Counted from the first letter of the stretch, positions 1 through 7,877 are shown. The stretch is 42,642 nucleotides of DNA from Alphaproteobacteria bacterium UBA6347 (GCA_002440235.1 DJRZ01000011.1:1-42642); one strand, 5' to 3'. A program made the numbers and translations. The notes: generated from the sequence alone by a model not told the origin.

Positions 1-35
1 TTTCGATGAATATTCCGACACCAAACAAATCCGAA

Positions 36-156
36 ACTGCGAGCGGAGCGAAGCAGTCCATTGACGGCATCAACGGACTGAGTCCTGACGGTCGGGGCAG
101 GACTGTGCGGCTGACTCACTTGGATTGCCGCCGCGGGCTGACGCCCTCCTCGCAAT
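36..156. repeat. Cluster of palindromic intergenic repeats
   Basis: No gene is seen in positions 1-188. The stretch holds nested inverted repeats: ACTGC 36-40 with GCAGT 53-57; an 11-bp arm 54-64 with 70-80 (one mismatch); AGTCCTG 81-87 with CAGGACT 98-104; and ATTGC 124-128 with GCAAT 152-156, which encloses GGGC/GCCC at 135-146. The pattern of ATTGC, a GC-rich palindrome, then GCAAT resembles the small palindromic repeats scattered through Rickettsia and other alphaproteobacterial genomes. The 36-57 unit looks like the same kind of element with T-to-C and matching A-to-G changes in its arms. The 36-57 and 54-80 hairpins share bases and cannot form together. It lies downstream of the exporter gene and may act as its 3' boundary. 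Confidence 0.6.
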
Positions 157-188
157 TTCGATAGAGCGGAATCTCGGGGCGGCCGTTC

Positions 189-1991
189 TCAGCAGTCCGC
201 CGTTTCCGCGTCCGATTTCCTGTATTGAATGCGGTACATTTGCGCGTACACGCCGTCCGAAGCCACCAATTCGGCGTGTGTTCCCTGTTCGACGATTTCG
301 CCTTCGTTGAAAACGTAAATGCGGTCGGCGTTGATGATCGTCGACAGGCGGTGCGCGATGACGATCGTCGTGCGGTTGCGCATCAGGCGTTCCAGCGAAT
401 TTTGAACGACGCTTTCCGATTTGGAATCCAGCGCGGCGGTCGCTTCGTCCAGCAACAGGATCGGCGCGTTTTTCAGCATCGCGCGGGCGATGGAAATCAT
501 CTGCCGCTGACCGCCGGACAGTCCCGACCCCTGTTCGCCCAAAACCGTGTCGTATCCGTCGGGCGTCCCCATGATGAAATCGTGGGCGGCGGCGGCTTTG
601 GCGGCGGCGACGATCTGTTCGTCGGTCGCTTCGGGCATGCCGTAGCGAATGTTGTTTTTAATCGTGTCTTTGAACAAAATGACGTCTTGCGACACGTACG
701 CCGTTTGCTTGCGCAGGCTTTCCAGCGTCACGTCCCTGACGTTTTGACCGTCGATGACGACTTCGCCCGCGTCGGGATCGTAAAATCGCGGAATGAAGTT
801 GATCATCGTCGATTTGCCCGATCCCGAATGACCGACGAAAGCGACCGTCCGGTTGGGTTCGCACGTCACCGTGACGTTTTTGACGACCGGGTGTTCGCCG
901 TCGTAGGAAAAAGACACGTTTTTCATTTCGATGCGTCCCGCCGTGATTTTCAGCGGTTCGGCGTCGGGCTTGTCGCGAATGTCGGGGACGATGTCCAGCA
1001 TGGAAAACAGGCGCTGCATGGAAACGACGCCCTGTTGCAGGGTCATGTGCAGAGTGCCCAGATTCTTCATCGGTTTGTACGCGGCGACGATCGCCAGCAG
1101 AAACACCATGAAGTTCCCCGCGGTCATTTCCCCCGCGGTGATTTTGTATCCGCCGTAAGCCAGCGTCGCCGCCATGCCGACGCCGCCGACGAATTCGGTC
1201 ATCGGGTGTTGCAGGGCGTTGAGGATCGCCATTGAAAATTGCAGTTTGTTCTGCGTGTAAATCGTTTTTTTGGCGTTTTCGAATTCCAGATCTTCGGTGC
1301 AGTAGGACTTGACGATTTTGATGCTTTTGAACGTTTGCGTGACCTGATCAAAGAATTTTTCGTCGACTTCGCGGTTTTTTCTGAACTTTTGCCGCATTTT
1401 TTTGCCGAAAATGACGATCGGCCAAATCGTGGCGGGAAAGACGAAGAAAACGACGCACGCCATTTCGAACGACTGCCAGAACATCAGCAAAACCAGGAAA
1501 AACACGGACGCCGAATCGCGCACGAAAGTCGTCAGACTGCCCAGAACGGCGCCCTGGACGGTGGCGACGTCCGACCCGAAACGCGTCAGGATTTCGCCCA
1601 GCGTGTGCTTTTGATAGAACTTGTTGTCCATCGCCAGCAGTTTTTTGAAAACGTCGAACTGCATGCCGCGGATCACGCCGATGGACAGCTTCGTCATCAC
1701 CAGCGCCTGCGAATAGCTGAACGCGCCCTTTAAAAAGTACAGTCCCAGAATGATCAGACCGATGCGTCCCAGCAAAGCGCGGTTTTTATCCAGAAAGACC
1801 TCGTCGAAAACGGGTTTCAGCTGACTGACCAGCAGCGCGTCGAAACTGGACGCGACCAGCATTAAAACGATCGACAGCGCCAGCAGTTTCCATTTCGGCG
1901 CGACGTACGTCAGCCAGACCCGCTTGTACATCATCAGGTTGTCTTTGGTCAAAGCGGGCAGGTCTTTGTTTTTTTTCTTGAAAAAAGCCAT
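189..1991 (-). CDS. MsbA-like ABC exporter (fused permease/ATPase)
   Basis: A 600-residue half-transporter of the lipid/multidrug exporter class. It would act as an inner-membrane homodimer flipping lipid A precursor, phospholipid or a drug. The N-terminal half has about six hydrophobic segments (roughly residues 30-310). The C-terminal ATPase has Walker A GHSGSGKS near residue 387, a Q-loop, the LSGGQ signature near 491, Walker B ILLLDEA near 511, and the switch histidine in IAHRLS near 547. The open frame runs back through the tRNA-Gln gene, so the start is placed at the ATG at 1991, which begins MAFFKKKNKD and is preceded by GGAAAACGA. Length fits MsbA (about 580-600). The substrate cannot be read from sequence. 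Confidence 0.9.
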   Translation of the reverse strand: MAFFKKKNKDLPALTKDNLMMYKRVWLTYVAPKWKLLALSIVLMLVASSFDALLVSQLKPVFDEVFLDKNRALLGRIGLIILGLYFLKGAFSYSQALVMTKLSIGVIRGMQFDVFKKLLAMDNKFYQKHTLGEILTRFGSDVATVQGAVLGSLTTFVRDSASVFFLVLLMFWQSFEMACVVFFVFPATIWPIVIFGKKMRQKFRKNREVDEKFFDQVTQTFKSIKIVKSYCTEDLEFENAKKTIYTQNKLQFSMAILNALQHPMTEFVGGVGMAATLAYGGYKITAGEMTAGNFMVFLLAIVAAYKPMKNLGTLHMTLQQGVVSMQRLFSMLDIVPDIRDKPDAEPLKITAGRIEMKNVSFSYDGEHPVVKNVTVTCEPNRTVAFVGHSGSGKSTMINFIPRFYDPDAGEVVIDGQNVRDVTLESLRKQTAYVSQDVILFKDTIKNNIRYGMPEATDEQIVAAAKAAAAHDFIMGTPDGYDTVLGEQGSGLSGGQRQMISIARAMLKNAPILLLDEATAALDSKSESVVQNSLERLMRNRTTIVIAHRLSTIINADRIYVFNEGEIVEQGTHAELVASDGVYAQMYRIQYRKSDAETADC

Positions 1992-2063
1992 TTCGTTTTC
2001 CGTTTTCAAAGTGTCGACGAGTCGTTTGTAAAGTAAAACCGGACGAAAAGCAAACTTTAAACT

Positions 2064-2092
2064 AAAAAAGCCGTTGAAAATCAACGGCTTTT
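2064..2092 (-). terminator. Rho-independent terminator of tRNA-Gln
   Basis: An A/T-flanked palindrome with core CCGTTGAAAATCAACGG (2071-2087) is followed on the minus strand by a T run. It sits five bases past the tRNA CCA end. The same 17-bp core recurs after tRNA-Glu at 7828-7844. Confidence 0.85.
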
Positions 2093-2096
2093 GAAG

Positions 2097-2170
2097 TGGC
2101 TGGGAAACCTGGACTCGAACCAAGACTAACGGAGTCAGAGTCCGCTGTTCTACCATTAAACTATTTCCCA
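2097..2170 (-). tRNA. tRNA-Gln (anticodon CTG)
   Basis: The minus strand folds as a cloverleaf. Acceptor TGGGAAA (from 2170) pairs with TTTCCCA. The anticodon loop CTCTGAC gives anticodon CTG, reading CAG. The T arm is CTTGG-TTCGAGT-CCAGG with one G-T pair. Discriminator G is followed by an encoded CCA at 2099-2097. The length is 74 nt. The 5' U is typical of glutamine tRNAs. Confidence 0.95.
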
Positions 2171-2186
2171 ATGTCTGACGAAATCG

Positions 2187-2215
2187 TATATAGCGCGTTC
2201 CCGACAGGTTGGCAA
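2187..2215 (-). promoter_or_regulatory. Promoter of tRNA-Gln
   Basis: On the minus strand, TTGCCA (2215-2210), a 17-nt spacer and TATATA (2192-2187) lie 17 nt before the tRNA 5' end, a sigma70-type arrangement. Confidence 0.75.
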
Positions 2216-2264
2216 GCTTTTTTTGAAAAAAATATCAAAAAACGCGTTTCGCCGTTCCGGTCGT

Positions 2265-2882
2265 TCACAACAGGGATTTGACGCCGTCGATGATGAACTG
2301 CGCGGACAGGGCGGACAGCACGATGCCGAATATTTTGGAAATGACCGTGTTGATCGTTTCGCCCACGATTCTGGACAGCCACGCGGCGGCGCGGAACAGT
2401 CCGTAGTTCGCCAACAGAACGACCGCCAGCGTGAAGACGATCATCATCTGGCTGAAAACGTTCCCGTTGTGCGAGCTCATCAGCAAAACGATCGACGCGA
2501 TCGTCCCCGGTCCGGCGATCAGCGGCACGGCAAGCGGAAAAATGGCGACGTCGTTCGTTCCTTCGGGCTTGTCTTCGTCAGCCTCTTGTTTGTTTTCTCC
2601 GCCGAAAACCATTTGCAGACCGACGATGAACAGCATGATGCCGCCCGCGATGCGGAACGCGGGCAGCGAAATGCCCATCGCGTTCAGGAATCTTTCGCCG
2701 ATGAAGGCGAAAACGACCAGAATGAAAAAGCCGATCAGGCAGGCGCGTTTCGCGACCTGTTCGCGGTATCCCTCGCGCGGGCTGTTGGTCAGCGCCAGAA
2801 ACAGCGGCATGTTTCCGATGGGATCCAAAACGACGAAAAGCATTGTGAACATCGGAATGAAAAGGCTGAAAAATTGGTTCAT
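2265..2882 (-). CDS. MarC/UPF0056-family inner-membrane protein
   Basis: A 205-residue polytopic membrane protein of the MarC family. The N-terminal motif VVLDPIGNMPLFLALT matches the conserved start of these proteins. About six transmembrane stretches follow, including FRIAGGIMLFIVGLQM and PLAVPLIAGPGTIASIVLL. A charged cytoplasmic loop (KQEADEDKPEG) lies near the middle. Length is typical (about 200-220). The ATG at 2882 follows AAAAGGATAAATTC. The family was once linked to multiple antibiotic resistance, but that role was not upheld and its transport substrate is unknown. The gene is divergent from lepA and convergent with the tRNA-Gln promoter region. Confidence 0.88.
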   Translation of the reverse strand: MNQFFSLFIPMFTMLFVVLDPIGNMPLFLALTNSPREGYREQVAKRACLIGFFILVVFAFIGERFLNAMGISLPAFRIAGGIMLFIVGLQMVFGGENKQEADEDKPEGTNDVAIFPLAVPLIAGPGTIASIVLLMSSHNGNVFSQMMIVFTLAVVLLANYGLFRAAAWLSRIVGETINTVISKIFGIVLSALSAQFIIDGVKSLL

Positions 2883-2960
2883 GAATTTATCCTTTTACGT
2901 TTATTTTGAACAGGATAGCACAGGGCGCGCGCAAAAAGAAAGAGGGGAAAAAAGATTTTG

Positions 2961-2989
2961 TTGTCCTTGGGGCGCGGTTTATATATCTT
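2961..2989 (+). promoter_or_regulatory. Candidate promoter of lepA
   Basis: TTGTCC (2961-2966), a 17-nt spacer and TATCTT (2984-2989) lie 31 nt before the lepA start. The adjacent TATATATC offers alternative -10 registers. Confidence 0.5.
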
Positions 2990-3020
2990 ATGCCTGTGAC
3001 GGATTACAGAGGTTTCTAAA

Positions 3021-4823
3021 ATGACGGATTTATCGCACATTCGCAACTTTTCCATCGTGGCGCACATCGATCACGGCAAATCGACTCTGGCGGACCGCCT
3101 GATCCAGCGCTGCGGCGGGCTGACCGACCGCGAAATGCACGATCAGGTGCTGGATTCCATGGATTTGGAACGCGAACGCGGCATCACGATCAAAGCGCAG
3201 ACCGTCCGTCTGAATTACAAAGCCAAGGACGGGCAGGAATACCAGCTGAACCTGATCGACACGCCGGGGCACGTCGACTTTACTTACGAGGTCAGCCGTT
3301 CTCTGGCGGCGTGCGAGGGATCGCTGCTGGTCGTCGACGCGTCGCAGGGGGTGGAGGCGCAAACGCTGGCGAACGTGTACAAGGCTTTGGACGCCAATCA
3401 CGAACTGGTGACCGTCATCAACAAAATCGACCTGCCCGCCGCGCACCCCGAACAGGTCAAGGCGCAAATCGAGGACGTGATCGGCATCGACACGTCGAAC
3501 GCGGTCGAAACGTCGGCGAAAACGGGCGTCGGCATCGACGACGTTCTGGAAAGCATCGTGACCGAACTGCCGCCGCCGCAAGGCGACGTCGACGCGCCGT
3601 TGAAGGCAATGCTGGTCGATTCGTGGTACGATCCGTATCTGGGCGTCATCATTCTGGTGCGCATTAAAGACGGCGTTTTGAAAAAAGGCATGAAGATCCG
3701 CATGATGGCGCACGGCACGACGCACGAGGTCGAACGCGTCGGCATCTTCACCCCGAAAATGAAGGACGTGCCGCAGCTGACCGCGGGCGAACTGGGATTC
3801 ATCACGGCGGGCATCAAAACCGTCGGCGACACCAAGGTCGGCGACACGATCACGGACGACCGCCGTCCCGCCGCCGAACCTTTGCCGGGGTTCAAGCCCA
3901 GCGTTCCCGTCGTTTTCTGTTCGATGTTCCCGCTGGACACCAGCTATTACGAAAGCTTGCGCGACGCTTTGGCGAAGCTGCAGCTGAACGACGCCAGCTT
4001 TGATTACGCGCCGGAAAAATCCGCCGCGCTGGGGCAGGGATTCCGGTGCGGCTTCCTCGGTCTTTTGCATATGGAAATCATTGAGGAGCGGTTGGAACGC
4101 GAGTTTAATCTGGACCTGATCACGACCGCGCCCAGCGTCAGCTATAAGATGCACATGACGAACGGCGAAACGGTCGAACTGCACAACCCCGCCGATTTTC
4201 CCGACGTGACGAGCATCGCTTCAATTGAGGAACCGTGGGTCAAAGCGACGATCCTGGTTCCCGACACCTATCTGGGATCGGTGATTCAGCTTTGCACCGA
4301 ACGCCGCGGCGTGCAGAAAGACCTGACTTATGTCGGCAACCGCGCGATGCTGGTGTACGACTTGCCGCTGAACGAAATCGTGTTCGACTTTTACGACCGG
4401 TTGAAATCCATCACCAGCGGTTACGCCAGTTTCGATTACGAAGTCGAGGGATACCGCACGGGCGATTTGGTCAAGGTTACCATTCTGGTCAACGGGGAAA
4501 CGGTGGACGCGCTGTCGTTTCTGGCGCACCGGTCGGATTCGGAACGCCGCGGGCGGCAGATTTGCGAACGGCTGAAAGTCCTGATCCCCCGCCACCAATT
4601 CAAAATTCCCATTCAGGCGGCGATCGGCGGCAAGATCATCGCGCGCGAAGACATCGCGGCGTTTCGCAAGGACGTGACGTCGAAATGCTACGGCGGCGAC
4701 ATCACCCGCAAACGCAAGCTGTTGGAAAAACAAAAAGAGGGTAAAAAACGCATGCGCCAGTTCGGCAAGGTCGAAATCCCGCAGTCGGCGTTTATTTCCG
4801 CCCTGCGCATCGGCGACGAATGA
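3021..4823 (+). CDS. lepA: Elongation factor 4 (LepA), back-translocating GTPase
   Basis: Full-length LepA of 600 residues, the family's usual size. It is a ribosome-bound GTPase that acts on stalled or mistranslocated ribosomes and in 30S biogenesis. G1 is AHIDHGKST at residues 14-22. The switch region has [13 protein letters not shown]3 is DTPGHVDF and G4 is NKID. EF-G-like domains III and V follow, then the LepA-specific C-terminal domain with [29 protein letters not shown], shown here only as a landmark near residues 550-580. The start ATG at 3021 follows AGAGG at good spacing. The gene appears to be transcribed alone; the next gene is convergent. Confidence 0.98.
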   Translation: MTDLSHIRNFSIVAHIDHGKSTLADRLIQRCGGLTDREMHDQVLDSMDLERERGITIKAQTVRLNYKAKDGQEYQLNLIDTPGHVDFTYEVSRSLAACEGSLLVVDASQGVEAQTLANVYKALDANHELVTVINKIDLPAAHPEQVKAQIEDVIGIDTSNAVETSAKTGVGIDDVLESIVTELPPPQGDVDAPLKAMLVDSWYDPYLGVIILVRIKDGVLKKGMKIRMMAHGTTHEVERVGIFTPKMKDVPQLTAGELGFITAGIKTVGDTKVGDTITDDRRPAAEPLPGFKPSVPVVFCSMFPLDTSYYESLRDALAKLQLNDASFDYAPEKSAALGQGFRCGFLGLLHMEIIEERLEREFNLDLITTAPSVSYKMHMTNGETVELHNPADFPDVTSIASIEEPWVKATILVPDTYLGSVIQLCTERRGVQKDLTYVGNRAMLVYDLPLNEIVFDFYDRLKSITSGYASFDYEVEGYRTGDLVKVTILVNGETVDALSFLAHRSDSERRGRQICERLKVLIPRHQFKIPIQAAIGGKIIAREDIAAFRKDVTSKCYGGDITRKRKLLEKQKEGKKRMRQFGKVEIPQSAFISALRIGDE

Positions 4824-4829
4824 AAAGCG

Positions 4830-5096
4830 TCACGAAAACGACGTTTTGCTTTTTCTTTTGCGGCATAGGAAAATCAGAGTCAGCCCGATCAGTCCGACGC
4901 TGACCCAGACGGGACCGCGCAGCAACCGTTCGGCGAACGAATCGCCGGATTGCAGCGAAATGCCGGTAATGATGGTTAAAACGTCGGACGTCGCCAGCGT
5001 TTGATGTTCCCCCGACAAAGCGGCGACAGCCTCCGCCGACGCGGTCAGCGCGGCGATCATCAGCAATGTCCAACCGAAAAAGCGACCCAGAAACAT
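4830..5096 (-). CDS. Small hypothetical membrane protein
   Basis: An 88-residue protein of unknown function. It has an N-terminal hydrophobic segment resembling a signal peptide (FFGWTLLMIAALTASAEA), a short polar middle, and a second hydrophobic stretch near the C-terminus (PVWVSVGLIGLTLIFL) ending in the basic tail CRKRKSKTSFS. That arrangement fits either a two-helix inner-membrane protein or an exported protein kept by a C-terminal anchor. It ends 6 nt from the lepA stop in convergent orientation. GATCGTC lies before the start with AAAGGATCGTC as a possible ribosome site. No family recognised. Confidence 0.6.
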   Translation of the reverse strand: MFLGRFFGWTLLMIAALTASAEAVAALSGEHQTLATSDVLTIITGISLQSGDSFAERLLRGPVWVSVGLIGLTLIFLCRKRKSKTSFS

Positions 5097-5208
5097 GACG
5101 ATCCTTTCAGAACCGAACTCTTTGCAACGACGCTAGCAAGGAATATTTTTAAAAACGATTAAAAATCAAGGGAAAAATGATTTTTTCGCCGATTTTTTCA
5201 AAAAAATG

Positions 5209-5237
5209 TTGTCAAGCGCGCGCGAATCGGTTATTTA
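5209..5237 (+). promoter_or_regulatory. Promoter of tRNA-Ser
   Basis: TTGTCA (5209-5214), a 17-nt spacer and TATTTA (5232-5237) end 14 nt before the tRNA 5' end. Confidence 0.6.
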
Positions 5238-5251
5238 TACGCCTGTTCCGT

Positions 5252-5343
5252 GGAGAGATGTCCGAGAGGCCGAAGGAGCTTGATTGGAAATCAAGTATAG
5301 GTGTCAAAGCCTATCAAGGGTTCGAATCCCTTTCTCTCCGCCA
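5252..5343 (+). tRNA. tRNA-Ser (anticodon GGA)
   Basis: A 92-nt class II tRNA. Acceptor GGAGAGA pairs with TCTCTCC. The anticodon arm TTGAT-TGGAAAT-ATCAA carries anticodon GGA, reading UCC/UCU. A long variable arm (TATAGGTGTCAAAGCCTA) is typical of serine. The T arm is AAGGG-TTCGAAT-CCCTT. Discriminator G is followed by an encoded CCA at 5341-5343. Confidence 0.95.
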
Positions 5344-5344
5344 T

Positions 5345-5372
5345 AAAAAAACGCCCGAAAGGGTGTTTTTTT
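5345..5372 (+). terminator. Terminator of tRNA-Ser
   Basis: An A run, stem ACGCCC-GAAA-GGGTGT with one G-T pair, then seven T residues, directly after the CCA end. Confidence 0.8.
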
Positions 5373-5400
5373 ATGCGGGAAAGCGGGCGAGAACCCTTGA

Positions 5401-5534
5401 TCAAGGGTTCGGTGAGCGAAGCGAACGACGCGCAGACGCGCATAGCGTCGAGCGGTCGGCGGGACCGACGGACGGAACGTCCGCAATCCCTTTCTCTCCG
5501 CCATAAAAAAAACGCCCGAAAGGGTGTTTTTTAT
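5401..5534 (+). repeat. Duplicated tRNA-Ser tail and terminator split by a 73-nt palindromic insert
   Basis: TCAAGGGTTCG (5401-5411) and the block from AATCCC at 5485 through the terminator ending about 5534 copy the T arm, acceptor, CCA and terminator of the tRNA-Ser just upstream. In the real tRNA these two parts are contiguous. Here 73 nt (5412-5484) lie between them. The insert has its own short inverted repeats: CGACGC/GCGTCG, CGGTC/GACCG and GGACG/CGTCC. A perfect 20-bp palindrome covers 5391-5410, its right half being tRNA-derived. The second copy lacks the 5' two-thirds of a tRNA and cannot be functional. Confidence 0.8.
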
Positions 5535-5577
5535 GCCCTTTTTCATTTCCGCCTTTTCATATTTCAAGGAGGTTTGA

Positions 5578-5976
5578 ATGCCCGAATTGCCGATTGTCAT
5601 GGTCAACGATTTTCTGGACACCGAAGTCCGCGGCATCTTTACGACCCAATACGTCGAGGGCGACGAAATGCTGTTGCGTCACAACGCGTCCGGATTGAAA
5701 GTCAAAATCGTCAAAGACGAAAAAAAAGTCGCGGCTTGGCTGTTTTCATTTACGAACGGCTGGGTTGAAATCGCGCAGGAAGCCGTCAGCGCGCCCGCGA
5801 CGTTCATGCCGATGTCCATTCCGAAACCCGACGAGATCGCCGAAGCCGAAGAACGCGACGCCACCATTCGGGAATGCCGCGAATACAACGGTTTCAGATT
5901 TTTGAAAAACATCGCCATTCTGCTGGGCGACAATCCCGAAGACATGGACGAAGTCAGAATCGACGTCGACGAATAA
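5578..5976 (+). CDS. Hypothetical protein, 132 aa
   Basis: A soluble, acidic protein with no signal peptide or membrane segment and no family I recognise. The start is well supported: AAGGAGG (5567-5573) lies 4 nt before the ATG at 5578. The N-terminal part looks like a small beta-rich domain (residues 1-70). A low-complexity acidic stretch PKPDEIAEAEERDATIRE follows near 83-100. The end is very acidic (DNPEDMDEVRIDVDE). The first 39 bp after the tRNA-Ser tail duplication hold no obvious promoter. It is convergent with the YibQ-like gene, with 2 nt between the stops. Confidence 0.75.
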   Translation: MPELPIVMVNDFLDTEVRGIFTTQYVEGDEMLLRHNASGLKVKIVKDEKKVAAWLFSFTNGWVEIAQEAVSAPATFMPMSIPKPDEIAEAEERDATIRECREYNGFRFLKNIAILLGDNPEDMDEVRIDVDE

Positions 5977-5978
5977 CC

Positions 5979-6845
5979 CTATTCGCTTTCGTCGTGCCTG
6001 TTCAGCGCGCGCGTGTGGGCGGCTTTGTCCGCGTTTTGCAAATAAAGCGCGACCGCGCTGACGGGAACGAAAACGACGCCCCGTTTTTTCGCGGCGGGGA
6101 TCCATTTGCCCAGCGCGTCGACGGTCGCTTTGTGCGGGTGTCCGATGCCGACCGCGAAACCGTGCCGGCGCGCGTGGCGTTCCAGCAGGGAAAGCTGGCG
6201 CATGATGTCGGCTTCGTTGCGGGCGTTGTCCAGAAAAACGTTGCGCACGGCGAATGGCGTTCCCGTCTGTTCGGCGACGCCGGCGGCGGTGCTGCGTCCC
6301 GACGTCAGCGAATCCAGAAACAGCAGACCGCGGCGGTTGATTTCGTCCATGACGACGCGCATGTCCGTTTCGACGGACGTGAATTTGCTGCCCATATGAT
6401 TGTTAACGCCGACGTATCCCGAAAACGAATCCAGCATGACGGACAGGTTTTCCCTGATTTCGTCGGGCGTCATGTCCGTTTTCAGCGCGTCGGGACCCGC
6501 GTCGAACCGCGGATCGACGGGTTCCATCGGCATGTGCACCAGCAGTTCGTGTCCCGCCAGCCGCGCCAGTTCGGTTTGCGCGGGCAAATCGTCGGCGTAG
6601 GACAGAAAAGACGCCGTCAGCGGGGCGGGCAGAGCGATGACGCGGCGCGTCATTTTGCGGCTGACGCCCAGATCGTCGATGACCAGCGCGATTTTGGGGG
6701 CGGATTCGTCGACGTCGTCGACGGCGACGGCGTTTTTGATCCACGGCGGTTCCGCGCCGCCGATTTCGGAAGCCGCTTCGGTCGCCGCGCAGGCGCTTGC
6801 CGCGCAAACCAGCGCGGACAAAATCAAAAAACGTAAAAAAGACAA
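5979..6845 (-). CDS. YibQ-like divergent polysaccharide deacetylase
   Basis: A 288-residue secreted or periplasmic protein of the divergent polysaccharide deacetylase (YibQ) family, NodB-like fold. N-terminal signal sequence SFLRFLILSALVCAASACA. Family hallmarks are IALVIDDLG near residue 53, HELLVHMPMEP near 99, GYVGVNNHMGSKFT near 145 and GLLFLDSLTSGRS near 174. The paired acids in IDDLG and the histidines in HMP and NNHMG occupy the metal-site positions of the fold. The biochemical substrate of the family is not established; a role at the cell envelope is inferred. The likely start is a TTG at 6845, because AAAGGGG lies 8 nt upstream and no nearby ATG is in frame. Confidence 0.85.
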   Translation of the reverse strand: MSFLRFLILSALVCAASACAATEAASEIGGAEPPWIKNAVAVDDVDESAPKIALVIDDLGVSRKMTRRVIALPAPLTASFLSYADDLPAQTELARLAGHELLVHMPMEPVDPRFDAGPDALKTDMTPDEIRENLSVMLDSFSGYVGVNNHMGSKFTSVETDMRVVMDEINRRGLLFLDSLTSGRSTAAGVAEQTGTPFAVRNVFLDNARNEADIMRQLSLLERHARRHGFAVGIGHPHKATVDALGKWIPAAKKRGVVFVPVSAVALYLQNADKAAHTRALNRHDESE

Positions 6846-6908
6846 AATGTTCGCCCCTTTGAATTTTTCAAGCGAATCGAAATATACGGCGAAAGATTAA
6901 AAAAATCC

Positions 6909-6937
6909 TTGCCATCGGACGCGAACCAAAGTAGAAC
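6909..6937 (+). promoter_or_regulatory. lexA promoter with overlapping LexA box
   Basis: TTGCCA (6909-6914), a 17-nt spacer and TAGAAC (6932-6937) form the promoter. GAAC-N7-GAAC at 6923-6937, the reverse complement of the known alphaproteobacterial SOS box GTTC-N7-GTTC, overlaps the spacer and the -10. LexA bound there should block its own promoter. Confidence 0.85.
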
Positions 6938-6968
6938 AAAAAGAGAAACTTTGTTCGCGGAGGTTTTT

Positions 6969-7658
6969 ATGCTGACCAAAAGACAATATCAACTGCTGAT
7001 GATGATTGAACGCAAACTGCGCGAAGACGGCGTCCCTCCGTCGTTTGACGAAATGAAAGACGCCATCGGGCTGAAGTCAAAATCGGGGATTCACCGCCTG
7101 ATTTCGGGGTTGGAGGAACGGGGCTTCATTCGCCGTCTGCCCAATCGCGCCCGCGCTTTGGAGGTTTTGCGCCTGCCCGACAATCAAGACGGTTTCGACA
7201 GCGTGAACGCCAACGATCTGCTGAGCCGGCAGACGACGCAATCCTTTTCGCGGCTGAGCGAAAATCTGGTCGCCAATTCGGTCGAACTGCCGCGTTACGG
7301 CAAAATCGCCGCCGGCACGCCGATCGAGGCTTTGCGCAGCAACGAAACGGTCGCCGTTCCCGCCAACATGCTGGGCAACGGGGAACACTACGCGCTGACC
7401 GTCGCGGGCGAATCGATGATCGAAGCGGGCATTCTGGACGGCGACACGGTGATTATCAAACGCGCCGATTCGGTCGAAAACGGCGAAATCGCGGTCGCGC
7501 TGGTCGACGGAACCGAAGTCACGCTGAAAAAAATCCGCCGCAAAGGCAACGCCGTTTTGCTGGAACCTTGCAACAAGGACTACGAAACGCGGATTTACAG
7601 CCCCGAACGCATCGCGATTCAGGGAAAACTGGTCGGTTTGATGCGCAATTACGACTGA
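6969..7658 (+). CDS. lexA: LexA repressor
   Basis: A 229-residue SOS repressor and RecA-stimulated self-cleaving protease. The N-terminal winged helix (MLTKRQYQLLMMIERKL through GLEERGFIRRL) includes PPSFDEMKDAIGLKSKSGIHRLI as the recognition region. The autocleavage bond is the AG in YGKIAAGTP near residue 118. The catalytic serine is in GESMIEAGI and the lysine in VTLKKIRRK, completing the Ser-Lys dyad. The frame is open further upstream, but the ATG at 6969 has GGAGG five bases ahead, begins with the conserved MLTKRQ, and leaves the LexA box in the leader. Self-regulation is supported by the box at 6923-6937. Confidence 0.97.
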   Translation: MLTKRQYQLLMMIERKLREDGVPPSFDEMKDAIGLKSKSGIHRLISGLEERGFIRRLPNRARALEVLRLPDNQDGFDSVNANDLLSRQTTQSFSRLSENLVANSVELPRYGKIAAGTPIEALRSNETVAVPANMLGNGEHYALTVAGESMIEAGILDGDTVIIKRADSVENGEIAVALVDGTEVTLKKIRRKGNAVLLEPCNKDYETRIYSPERIAIQGKLVGLMRNYD

Positions 7659-7695
7659 CGGCGAAAAAAAACGTCGCGGCTGATAAAAAAAACTG

Positions 7696-7724
7696 TTGAC
7701 GGCGGGGCGGATACCCGATATATA
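7696..7724 (+). promoter_or_regulatory. Promoter of tRNA-Glu
   Basis: TTGACG (7696-7701), an exact 17-nt spacer and TATATA (7719-7724) end 20 nt before the tRNA. Confidence 0.8.
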
Positions 7725-7744
7725 TAGCCCGTGCCGCAAACGAT

Positions 7745-7820
7745 GACCCCATCGTCTAGAGGCCTAGGACATCGCCCTTTCACGGCGGTAACTGGGGTTC
7801 GAATCCCCATGGGGTCGCCA
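7745..7820 (+). tRNA. tRNA-Glu (anticodon TTC), integration site
   Basis: A 76-nt tRNA with acceptor GACCCCA pairing TGGGGTC, anticodon loop CTTTCAC (anticodon TTC), T arm CTGGG-GTTCGAAT-CCCCA and encoded CCA at 7818-7820. The gene stays intact because the integrated element supplies an identical 3' half; the displaced host half lies at 13088-13138. Confidence 0.95.
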
Positions 7821-7827
7821 AATTAAA
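7777..7827 (+). repeat. Left attachment site (attL) within tRNA-Glu
   Basis: 51 bp identical to 13088-13138. It runs from the anticodon loop (CTTTCAC) to seven bases beyond the CCA. Strand exchange must fall within it, commonly in the anticodon or T arm for integrases of this class. Confidence 0.92.
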
Positions 7828-7851
7828 CCGTTGAAAATCAACGGTTTTTTT
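7828..7851 (+). terminator. Element-borne terminator after tRNA-Glu
   Basis: Core CCGTTGAAAATCAACGG (7828-7844) followed by seven T residues. It lies inside the element, so the element supplies the terminator now used by the host tRNA. The host's former terminator is at 13141-13164. Confidence 0.8.
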
Positions 7852-7877
7852 GTTTTTCCATTTCCAAAAATTCCCGC

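Noticed and set aside
225..1235. Long plus-strand open frame opposite the ABC exporter
   Set aside because: It is a shadow created by the G/C third-position bias of the exporter; the composition is Arg/His/Val-rich with no motif, and the opposite strand has full ABC motifs.
1992..2171. Extension of the exporter start through tRNA-Gln
   Set aside because: The frame would translate the tRNA and its terminator; the ATG at 1991 matches exporter N-termini.
4830..5096. VirB2/pilin-like assignment for the small membrane protein
   Set aside because: Size and two hydrophobic segments fit loosely, but no pilin motif or type IV secretion neighbour is present.
5304..5636. Minus-strand frame containing GEKGIRTLD
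   Set aside because: This is the familiar false translation of tRNA-Ser and its duplicated tail.
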